Shown here: in pieces, positions 1-6,262 of the stretch | How the letters are laid out: each line of letters begins with the position of its first letter | Numbering within the stretch: the first letter of the stretch is position 1 | NCBI GenBank assembly: GCA_014762585.1 | Contig: JABURN010000219.1 | Location: 1 to 16,427, forward strand | From: Methylophaga sp. | GTDB taxonomy: Bacteria; Pseudomonadota; Gammaproteobacteria; Nitrosococcales; Methylophagaceae | Length of the DNA: 16,427 bases | Direction of reading: 5' to 3' | Made by a program: the position numbers and the translations under genes | Notes under the pieces: generated by a model | What the model saw: the letters and a program-made list of their open reading frames with translations, nothing else | Told to the model about the DNA's origin: nothing | Databases searched by the model: none

Positions 1-1
1 T

Positions 2-2002
2 TGGGTACATGCCCAAGGTGAGTTAGAGGTTTTCTTTGAAGATCATGAGCAGGTTAAAAACAATCGCCTCCACTTTTACCTCAGGCAGGAGCAGAAGCGT
101 TTTGAACTGTCCGTTGCAGGGGATCACCACCACAAAGCCACAAGCGGTCAATCTGTTCATGTACAGGGGGTGCTGGTTAATAGCGGTGAAAAAGCTATTA
201 TCGCCACCAGTGAAGAGCAACTGATGCTCGCTGCCGGCGGCAGCGGTGATCCTGATACCTCATCTGCACCCGCCACACTCCAATACACTACCGGTGAACA
301 GCGCACAGCTGTTTTTCTGATTAACTTCCAGGACAACCCGGGCAATAAGCCCTGGTCCGTTTCTGATATGAATCAGCGTTTTTTTACTCAGATCAATAAT
401 TTCTTCCTGGAGAACTCCTACCAGCAAACCTGGCTGACGGGAGATATCCTCGGCTGGTATACCCTGCCTGTTAACAGCACCGACAGCTGCGACCAGTGGG
501 GTATGGCCGATGCGGCCGACGCGATTGCCACTGCCAATAACGTCGATCTGAGCCAGTATGACCGCTATGTCTATATATTCCCGAACAACAGCTGCAGCTG
601 GTCCGGCTTTGCCACTGTTGGCGGTACCCAGACCCGTGCCTGGGTTAATGGTGTGCCCTACAGCAAAGTACCGGCTCATGAAATCGGTCATAACTTCGGC
701 CTATTACATGCGCATGGTTTGAACTGCGAAGGTGATGTCACTGACACCAATTGTGTCTCCATTACCTACGGCGATCAGCTTGATACCATGGGCGCTCAGC
801 CGGGTCACTTTAACGCTTTTGAAAAGGAACGCCTGGGATGGCTGAACCAGAGTCAGACCCCGCCCATTGTCACGGTGGAACAGGCCGGTAGTTATGCTAT
901 CGAGCACTTTGAATCCACCAGCGCTAATGCCAAGGCGCTGAAGATATACCGCGATGTTGATCCGGCCACGGGCAGCAATCGCTGGTATTACATCGAATTC
1001 CGCCAGCCTGTCGGTGAAGATCAGTTTATTGTGACTGACCCATATCTGAACGATGCCAATATCAGTAATGGTGTCATTGTCAGACTGGGTAGCGATAATG
1101 ACGGTAACAGCAGTTACCTGCTGGATATGACACCGGAAAGCACAACCTTTTCAGGTAACTTCGCGGATCTCTACGATCCTGCTCTGGTTGCCGGCAACAG
1201 TTACACGGACTCTGCAACCGGCCTCTCAATCACAACAGAACACACTGACAGCCAGTCAGCCACGGTTTATGTCAGCTTCAATGGCGGCGGTGGCGGTTCA
1301 CCAAGCTGTAGTTACTCCAACCCGCAGCTCAGTATCAGCCCGATAGAAAGCCAGTGGGTAGCAGCCGGCAGTCAGGTCGACTTTACCGTCAACGTGACCA
1401 ATCAGGATAGCAGCAGCTGTGATACTTCCCGTTTCGATATCACTTCTGCTCTGCCCTCCGGCTGGAGTGCCAATACGCCGCAAATAAGTTTGGCGCCGGG
1501 ACAAAGCGGTTCGGCCGTGCTGTCGGTGACATCCGGCACTGAGGCAGTTGATGGTTTTTATGAGTTGCCTGTCACGGTAACCAATAGTAATCAGGCAGAC
1601 TACAGCCAAAGCCAGACCGTGAGCTATGTGGTGAGTAACGGCAGCGCTAATACAGCCCCTGATGCAGCTAACGATGATGCTGTGATGACAACGGTTGAGC
1701 CTATCGTCATCGACGTTTTGTTCAATGACAGCGATGCCGATAATGACCCGATTTATATTTCCGCTGTCGGTAGTGCAGCCAAGGGCGATGTCAGCGTTAA
1801 TGCCAATGGGACCCTGCTCTATACCCCAGCCAAACGCTTTAAAGACAGCGACAGTTTCAGCTACACCATCAGTGATGGTCAGGCCAGTGATACTGCTACT
1901 GTCAGTCTGAGCCTGCAATCAAGTGGTGATAGCAGTGAAGGTGACAACACGACAAAAGGCGGTGGTAACGGCGGTGGCAAAGGTGGCGGTAAGCCCAACT
2001 AG
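2..2002 (+). CDS. M11 (gametolysin-like) zinc metallopeptidase with NEW3-like and cadherin-like C-terminal domains; 5' end outside window
   Basis: The reading frame is open from base 2, so the gene begins upstream of the window. The GTG at 170 is only an internal codon. Residue numbers count from base 2 (666 residues visible). Residues 1-80 resemble the N-terminal pre-region usual before bacterial M11 domains. The catalytic motif HEIGHNFGLLH (226-236) is the metzincin HExxHxxGxxH with all three histidines and the glutamate. A Met-turn-like DTMG follows at about 261-264. A Gly-rich linker near 428 leads to a NEW3-like beta domain (about 434-545). A cadherin/Big_9-like domain (about 550-638) has the typical ANDDAV...VLFNDSDADND pattern. 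The protein ends in a Gly/Lys tail. It is probably exported, but the signal peptide is not visible and the substrate is unknown. It converges on the secreted protein gene downstream. Confidence 0.88.
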   Translation, partial: WVHAQGELEVFFEDHEQVKNNRLHFYLRQEQKRFELSVAGDHHHKATSGQSVHVQGVLVNSGEKAIIATSEEQLMLAAGGSGDPDTSSAPATLQYTTGEQRTAVFLINFQDNPGNKPWSVSDMNQRFFTQINNFFLENSYQQTWLTGDILGWYTLPVNSTDSCDQWGMADAADAIATANNVDLSQYDRYVYIFPNNSCSWSGFATVGGTQTRAWVNGVPYSKVPAHEIGHNFGLLHAHGLNCEGDVTDTNCVSITYGDQLDTMGAQPGHFNAFEKERLGWLNQSQTPPIVTVEQAGSYAIEHFESTSANAKALKIYRDVDPATGSNRWYYIEFRQPVGEDQFIVTDPYLNDANISNGVIVRLGSDNDGNSSYLLDMTPESTTFSGNFADLYDPALVAGNSYTDSATGLSITTEHTDSQSATVYVSFNGGGGGSPSCSYSNPQLSISPIESQWVAAGSQVDFTVNVTNQDSSSCDTSRFDITSALPSGWSANTPQISLAPGQSGSAVLSVTSGTEAVDGFYELPVTVTNSNQADYSQSQTVSYVVSNGSANTAPDAANDDAVMTTVEPIVIDVLFNDSDADNDPIYISAVGSAAKGDVSVNANGTLLYTPAKRFKDSDSFSYTISDGQASDTATVSLSLQSSGDSSEGDNTTKGGGNGGGKGGGKPN

Positions 2003-2013
2003 TTTTATATGAC

Positions 2014-2054
2014 CAATAAAAAAGAAGGTGGCTGGCATTGCACCAGCCACCTTC
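2014..2054 (-). terminator. Rho-independent terminator between convergent genes
   Basis: A perfect 12-bp inverted repeat, GAAGGTGGCTGG (2024-2035) and CCAGCCACCTTC (2043-2054), encloses a 7-base loop. Read on the - strand the second arm is followed by TTTTTTATTGG, a proper U-tract, so it ends the secreted-protein gene that stops at 2086. Read on the + strand the stem follows the metallopeptidase stop by 21 bases, but the downstream bases are TCTCCTCC. Termination in that direction would therefore be weaker. Confidence 0.85.
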
Positions 2055-2085
2055 TCCTCCTCTGTTAGCATCGAGGAATTTGTGT

Positions 2086-3864
2086 CTACTCTTCATGAGG
2101 TGGACACAGAGGACAATCAGCAGTACTGAAATCGGTCGCAGTTTGACCGCTGATTGCGCCGACACCGGAAGCATCAACCCTGTCTTCGAATGAGGCAGTG
2201 GCAGGATCAGTACCGCCATCTTTGACGACAGTCGGTACATAGACACTTTCGAAGTACACGGTTTCTCCCGGAGCGAGATCACCGTCAAATGCAGGCAGTA
2301 CGGTTTCACCATCTGAATCAACATGTTGCAGTGGGATTGGGGTGCCACCAGCGGTATCACCGACCACATTTGCAATTAACACATTGATGAGTTTTTCTTC
2401 AGAGGTGTTGGTCAATGTCACATCGACCTCAACTTCCATGGTCAGTACACCACCGACTGTGGTCAGCCTGACATCAGTACAGGATTTATTGACATCAATC
2501 ATCGGATTGACCGCTAACGGACACAGTTGTTGCTCAGTCATATCGTAGCTTTCCACCAGGTCCGCTGAACCGGCTGAGGCGACAGATTTCGCCCTCGCTG
2601 TGACTTTATTATCCAATGGATTGTCATTGGTGGTACATCTGACCTGAGCCACGACGCTGGCATCTTTAGCAAGACTGGCTGCAATCTCTACAGGCAGGCC
2701 ATTGCTGATATCAGTCGGCAAACCGGTAGTATCTCCGTCGATCGCGATCAGTTCGCATGATTCTCCGGCACTGAGTGTGATGTCTTCTTCAATAGTCACA
2801 TTGCTGACACTGCCAGCACCATCATTGGTCACAGTGACATCAAAGGTAGTCACCACTTTATCACCGGTATTGTTGATAACCGGATTATCAATACCAGTGG
2901 TACAGGCTTTGGTGACATCAATGCTACACAATGAGAAATCACCCAATGCGTAGTCAAAAATGGTTGCTGTCAATGAGGTAGATGACCGGGTAACGGCCAT
3001 ATACTTGGTGAAACAGCCAACCAGGTTCAGTGCTGTCAGGTTGATTTTACCTTCAAAAAATTCTGACACATCCAGGTCATTTGAAGGTGTGTTGCCCGGC
3101 TGTTTGGTTTCAGTCAGCCAGGGAACGTCTGTACCGGCACCATAACCCGCCAGCAGGTTGCCGTTAACAATACCGCACAGGTTTTGGGCAGCACCACCGT
3201 TAACACATTTGCTATCGGCGGCTACCGGGGTTGGGTCAAGGAACCCACCTGCACCGCCAACCCAACGGTAGGCAAGGATGGTCACATTGGCACCACCGTT
3301 ATCAAACTCGGCCACAATCAGAATATCGCCGTCGCTATGATTACCGGTAAAGGGCAATGTTTTAGGTCCGTTAGGCTGTACCGCGCAACCGGTACTACCA
3401 TCTTTAAGGAACCAGAAACCGATGTTGCCGGTACCTTCATTGGAATACCGTTCCATGGCAAAATAGACAATAATATCGCCGTTGGTGGCGGCAACGGCAT
3501 AAGCGTTAACAATATCGGTTTTGTCGTTGACATTGTTACTGCGGGTACACTCCCATCCCGGGGTGATGTTCAAAGTATCCTTACTACCTGTGGTGAAGGT
3601 GGAAATATCGGGGCCGGAAGCACCCGGCACAAAGTCCCGCACGAATACCGATTCCACATAGCCTGCAGGTAACGAGTTGGCCTGGGTCGGGACGTTATTA
3701 CCGGAAACATCAAAGATGTCCTCCCAGTCCGTATTACCATCGTTTAAAATATTTCCCTCCAGTTCTAAATCAGCTGCTATTACTGCTGTAGCGCTCGTAA
3801 ATAGCACCACTATGAATGCCATCAGGATGCTACAACACCTCTCTCTAAGGGTTGTTAGATCCAT
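2086..3864 (-). CDS. Secreted protein of unknown function with two tandem Cys-flanked beta-domain repeats (DUF11-like)
   Basis: The product has 592 residues. Residues 1-30 form a signal peptide: charged start, hydrophobic segment from about 13 to 29, likely cleavage at VIA|AD. Residues 33-156 carry a conserved-looking segment: DWEDIF (46-51), GSKD (93-96), a Trp near 104, DKTDIVNAYA (114-123), then an aromatic stretch ending NIGFWFLKDG (147-156). I have seen this pattern in exported DUF11-type proteins but know no function for it. Two repeats follow, 314-454 and 455-592. They start SIDVTKACT and MIDVNKSCT and each ends near a CPL cysteine, suggesting disulfide-stabilised beta sandwiches. No LPxTG, PEP-CTERM or C-terminal membrane anchor is seen. 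The start is supported by AGAAGGAG seven bases before ATG. A sigma-54 promoter lies upstream. Confidence 0.85.
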   Translation of the reverse strand: MDLTTLRERCCSILMAFIVVLFTSATAVIAADLELEGNILNDGNTDWEDIFDVSGNNVPTQANSLPAGYVESVFVRDFVPGASGPDISTFTTGSKDTLNITPGWECTRSNNVNDKTDIVNAYAVAATNGDIIVYFAMERYSNEGTGNIGFWFLKDGSTGCAVQPNGPKTLPFTGNHSDGDILIVAEFDNGGANVTILAYRWVGGAGGFLDPTPVAADSKCVNGGAAQNLCGIVNGNLLAGYGAGTDVPWLTETKQPGNTPSNDLDVSEFFEGKINLTALNLVGCFTKYMAVTRSSTSLTATIFDYALGDFSLCSIDVTKACTTGIDNPVINNTGDKVVTTFDVTVTNDGAGSVSNVTIEEDITLSAGESCELIAIDGDTTGLPTDISNGLPVEIAASLAKDASVVAQVRCTTNDNPLDNKVTARAKSVASAGSADLVESYDMTEQQLCPLAVNPMIDVNKSCTDVRLTTVGGVLTMEVEVDVTLTNTSEEKLINVLIANVVGDTAGGTPIPLQHVDSDGETVLPAFDGDLAPGETVYFESVYVPTVVKDGGTDPATASFEDRVDASGVGAISGQTATDFSTADCPLCPPHEE

Positions 3865-3970
3865 GCTGAGTCTCCTTCTAGCGTGTTATTGATTATCACA
3901 AAGCAATACGAAGTCACTGTGTCCTAACAACAGCTTTCCGCATTGCTCCTCCCTTGCAATGAAATAAATG

Positions 3971-3985
3971 GCAAACATTGCGCCA
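3971..3985 (-). promoter_or_regulatory. Sigma-54 (-24/-12) promoter for the secreted-protein gene
   Basis: Reading the - strand, TGGCGC-AATGT-TTGC matches the RpoN consensus TGGCAC-N5-TTGC in 9 of 10 fixed positions, with the correct GG-to-GC spacing. Transcription would begin near 3959, leaving an untranslated leader of about 95 bases before the ATG at 3864. The adjacent gene (4189-5553) encodes an activator with an intact sigma-54 contact motif. The rest of the 324-base gap (3865-4188) holds AT-rich DNA and two related palindromes, described separately. I see no RNA gene there. Confidence 0.7.
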
Positions 3986-4061
3986 GACTCAGCAAGTCTA
4001 TGTTTTTCATATTGATTTATTGTTTGTCGTGGTGGGAAAGTTCGCCACTGATAGTGCAGAA

Positions 4062-4079
4062 TGTTTCACTCTTGATACG
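4062..4079. promoter_or_regulatory. Candidate activator-binding palindrome, proximal copy (imperfect)
   Basis: TGTTTCA-CTCT-TGATACG has the same left arm and the same 4-base spacer as the perfect palindrome at 4161-4178. Its right arm matches TGAAACA at 5 of 7 positions. The centre lies about 111 bases upstream of the predicted sigma-54 start point, a normal distance for an enhancer site. Assignment to the neighbouring activator is inference. Confidence 0.4.
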
Positions 4080-4160
4080 TCTCATCATAGATTGAGGGTA
4101 TAAAGGCAATTATCCACTTGTTTTTAATAGATATTTTACGATGATGGCGTTTTGTTGGAC

Positions 4161-4178
4161 TGTTTCAGGCATGAAACA
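4161..4178. promoter_or_regulatory. Candidate activator-binding palindrome, distal copy (perfect)
   Basis: TGTTTCA-GGCA-TGAAACA is a perfect 7-bp inverted repeat with a 4-base spacer. It is centred about 210 bases upstream of the predicted sigma-54 start point and about 99 bases from the related copy at 4062-4079. It also lies 10 bases after the activator's stop codon, so it could form a hairpin in that transcript. However, no T-run follows on the - strand, so it is not a normal terminator. Confidence 0.4.
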
Positions 4179-4188
4179 CAGGACCCGT

Positions 4189-5553
4189 CTACTCAATCCT
4201 GAGCTGATATTTATTAATCAGGCGGTGCAGTGTAACCCGAGAAATACCCAAGGCCTGTGCTGTTTCACTGACATTGTTGTGGTATTGCCGGAGACTGTCC
4301 TGAATCGCGTTGCGGTCAGCATCTGCCCGACATTGCTCAAGCGTGATTGACGCTCTTTCATGCTGCCGTCTTTCCAGATTCAAATCCGCCGGCCTGATAA
4401 GGCGGTGTTCACTCATAATCTGAGCATGTTTCAGCGTATTGGACAGTTCCCGGACATTCCCTTTCCAGTCATATTGATATATGACCTCCAGCGCTTCAGC
4501 ACTCAGGCCCCGGGCTTTGCGGCTGGCGGCACACAAGTCATGATTGAGAAAATAACGGCACAGCAGCTCGATATCTTCAGCACGCTCTCGCAGTGGTGGC
4601 ACTTCCAGATGTAATACATGCAGGCGGTAATATAAATCCTCACGGAAGGCCCCTTTACTAACTGCTTGTTTCAAATCCACATTGGTTGCGGCGATCACCC
4701 GGGTATCTAACGGGATTTCTTCATAGCCGCCGACCCTGACGATGGTTTTACCCTGCAGGAACCGTAATAGATTAGCCTGTTGACTGAGCGGCAGATCAGC
4801 GATTTCATCAAGAAATAAAGTACCGCCATCGGCGGACTCGATGCGACCTATCTTACGCTTAAAGGCCCCGGTAAATGCGCCTTTCTCGTAACCGAACAAT
4901 TCCGCCTGAATAAGGCTGTCGGTGAGGCTGCCACAGTTAATCGCAACCAACTGTTTATCCGCACGCCTGGAATGGTAATGGATGGCGTTAGCGACAAGCT
5001 CTTTGCCAGTACCGGTCTCACCGCTAATCATCACCGGCTCATCCTGTTGACAGACCCTGCTGATCTGCTGGAAAAGGTGCTGCATCGGTTGACTGTGACC
5101 GATAATGCCGTAACGGGCATACTCGGGCGTATTTATCTGGGAGGGATGGCGGTATATTTCAGCCATGCCATGCGCATGCCCCAGTACTGACAGGAATACC
5201 GACTCCTGCAGCGGTTCATGCTGGTAATCAAAACAGTAATCCTTAATCAACGTTTCCAGTTTATGGTCAAGGCTTTCATGAACTAAATCAGTTTGCGGCA
5301 GAATGAGTATCCAGTTGATGTTAGCGGCCTGAGCCAGAAGCCTGGTGAGCTTATCCAGCCAGTCACCCGGGTATTGCTGATCCAGAATCACTACGGCTAC
5401 GTAGGGCTTTTCCTGTCGAATACGGTCACTGGCCTGCTGTATCGTATCAGCGAGACTGACGGACCAATGATGGCGTTTAAGCATATCCAGCAATGTTTGC
5501 GCAGTGCCGGAGGGAGAAAATATCAAGACATGACGCTGTGAATGACTCTCCAT
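4189..5553 (-). CDS. VpsR/FleQ-like sigma-54-dependent transcriptional activator with degenerate receiver domain
   Basis: The product has 454 residues in three parts. Residues 1-135 are receiver-like: an Asp (D58) sits at the usual beta-3 phospho-site position. The acidic pair after beta-1 is replaced by FSPS, and the usual Lys before Pro near beta-5 reads HEP. The AAA+ domain (about 150-390) has Walker A GETGTGKE (178-185), the sigma-54 contact loop GAFTGA (225-230), Walker B GGTLFLDE (243-250) and WKGNVREL (363-370). The C-terminal Fis-type helix-turn-helix covers about 427-448. Overall layout resembles Vibrio cholerae VpsR, but the GAFTGA loop here is intact, so it should work with sigma-54. 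GGAGGA precedes ATG by 6-7 bases. No histidine kinase gene adjoins it. Its likely target is the sigma-54 promoter immediately downstream. Confidence 0.9.
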   Translation of the reverse strand: MESHSQRHVLIFSPSGTAQTLLDMLKRHHWSVSLADTIQQASDRIRQEKPYVAVVILDQQYPGDWLDKLTRLLAQAANINWILILPQTDLVHESLDHKLETLIKDYCFDYQHEPLQESVFLSVLGHAHGMAEIYRHPSQINTPEYARYGIIGHSQPMQHLFQQISRVCQQDEPVMISGETGTGKELVANAIHYHSRRADKQLVAINCGSLTDSLIQAELFGYEKGAFTGAFKRKIGRIESADGGTLFLDEIADLPLSQQANLLRFLQGKTIVRVGGYEEIPLDTRVIAATNVDLKQAVSKGAFREDLYYRLHVLHLEVPPLRERAEDIELLCRYFLNHDLCAASRKARGLSAEALEVIYQYDWKGNVRELSNTLKHAQIMSEHRLIRPADLNLERRQHERASITLEQCRADADRNAIQDSLRQYHNNVSETAQALGISRVTLHRLINKYQLRIE

Positions 5554-5677
5554 ACCAAGTCCTCCTCAACACACAACATCGACTGTGAGCAGGAGGATTG
5601 GGATAGCATCCAGGAATCGAAATCATCCAGGTTCAGGGGATGTAATAATTATTCTATGCCCATGATGAATATCCATC

Positions 5678-5703
5678 AATAATGTGATTAAAATCATATT
5701 ATT
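5678..5703. promoter_or_regulatory. CRP/FNR-like palindrome in the divergent activator-ychJ region
   Basis: Arms AATAATGTGATT and AATCATATTATT flank a central AA and match as an inverted repeat at 11 of 12 positions. The core reads TGTGA-TTAAAA-TCATA, one base from the CRP consensus TGTGA-N6-TCACA. It also resembles FNR-type GTGAT-N4-ATCAT spacing. It lies 137 bases before the activator start and 95 before ychJ, so either gene could be regulated. A smaller repeat, TGATG-N6-CATCA, lies just to its left. Confidence 0.45.
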
Positions 5704-5730
5704 AACTTTGTGGGATGTTTTCGAAATAAA
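5702..5730 (+). promoter_or_regulatory. Possible sigma-70 promoter for ychJ
   Basis: TTAACT and AATAAA are separated by 17 bases; each matches its consensus hexamer (TTGACA, TATAAT) at 4 of 6 positions. It overlaps the right arm of the CRP/FNR-like palindrome, whose centre would fall about 46 bases upstream of the start point. This is plausible but weak. Confidence 0.3.
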
Positions 5731-5785
5731 AGCCTATTTCACGTAGAATGGCGCCTTTAGAGCAGCCATCTTTGTCTTGAATATT

Positions 5786-6253
5786 ATGTCCGAACAATCT
5801 CAACCTTGCCCATGCCTGAGCGGTCAGTTGTATCAGGAATGCTGTGCGCCTTTTCATCACCATCAACGTGACGCTGATAATGCCGAAAAACTGATGCGTT
5901 CACGCTACAGCGCCTATCATCTTGGGCTGGTCGATTACCTGCTTGAGACGCTGCACCCCTCCAAACGTCATCCGGGCGAGCGTGAGGCCCTGAAAGAGAG
6001 CATTTCAAAGACTCAGTGGCTGGGATTGAAAATCATCGATCACAAAGCAGCCAATAATCTCGCAGAAGTGGAGTTTGTGGCTTTTTACGACGATGACCCC
6101 ATCGGCCAGTTACATGAACGCTCACGCTTTACCCGTGAAGCCAGCCGCTGGTTCTATCATGACGGTCTGTTCCTGCCGCCCATTAAACTGGGCCGTAACG
6201 AGGTCTGCTTCTGTGGCAGTGGCAGAAAATTCAAACAGTGCCACGGCCGCTGA
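5786..6253 (+). CDS. ychJ: YchJ-family (UPF0225) protein with SEC-C motifs at both ends
   Basis: The product has 155 residues from the ATG at 5786. An in-frame TTG at 5777 would add three residues (MNI), but YchJ proteins start close to the first cysteine motif, as this ATG does. An N-terminal zinc-type motif CPCLSG...ECC is followed by LMRSRYSAY, strongly conserved in YchJ, and a central WLGLKI...ERSRF region. A C-terminal SEC-C motif, GRNEVCFCGSGRKFKQCHGR, has the C-x-C...C-H ligand pattern of SecA tails. The biochemical role of YchJ is not established. No clear Shine-Dalgarno sequence is visible. The stop is 9 bases from the convergent acyltransferase stop, with no evident terminator between. 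Confidence 0.9.
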   Translation: MSEQSQPCPCLSGQLYQECCAPFHHHQRDADNAEKLMRSRYSAYHLGLVDYLLETLHPSKRHPGEREALKESISKTQWLGLKIIDHKAANNLAEVEFVAFYDDDPIGQLHERSRFTREASRWFYHDGLFLPPIKLGRNEVCFCGSGRKFKQCHGR

Positions 6254-6262
6254 CAGGCCAGG

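Noticed and set aside
1298..1918. A 206-codon - strand open frame opposite the metallopeptidase
   Set aside because: The + strand frame has clear NEW3-like and cadherin-like domains over the same bases; the - frame shows no family pattern.
2086..2130. PEP-CTERM or LPxTG-type sorting signal at the end of the secreted protein
   Set aside because: The protein ends in a Cys/Pro-rich acidic stretch with no hydrophobic helix and no basic tail.
3184..3672. A 162-codon + strand open frame opposite the secreted-protein gene
   Set aside because: The - strand frame has a signal peptide, ribosome site and conserved motifs; the + frame is its shadow.
3996..4022. IHF site between the palindromes and the sigma-54 promoter
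   Set aside because: The region is AT-rich and contains AATCAA on the - strand, but the second half of the IHF consensus is missing.
4161..4178. Terminator for the sigma-54 activator gene
   Set aside because: The hairpin is followed on the - strand by GTCCAACAAAA, not a T-run; it is better treated as a possible protein-binding palindrome.
5777..5785. TTG start for ychJ adding three residues
   Set aside because: The ATG at 5786 better matches the usual short distance to the first cysteine motif, and neither codon has a stronger ribosome site.
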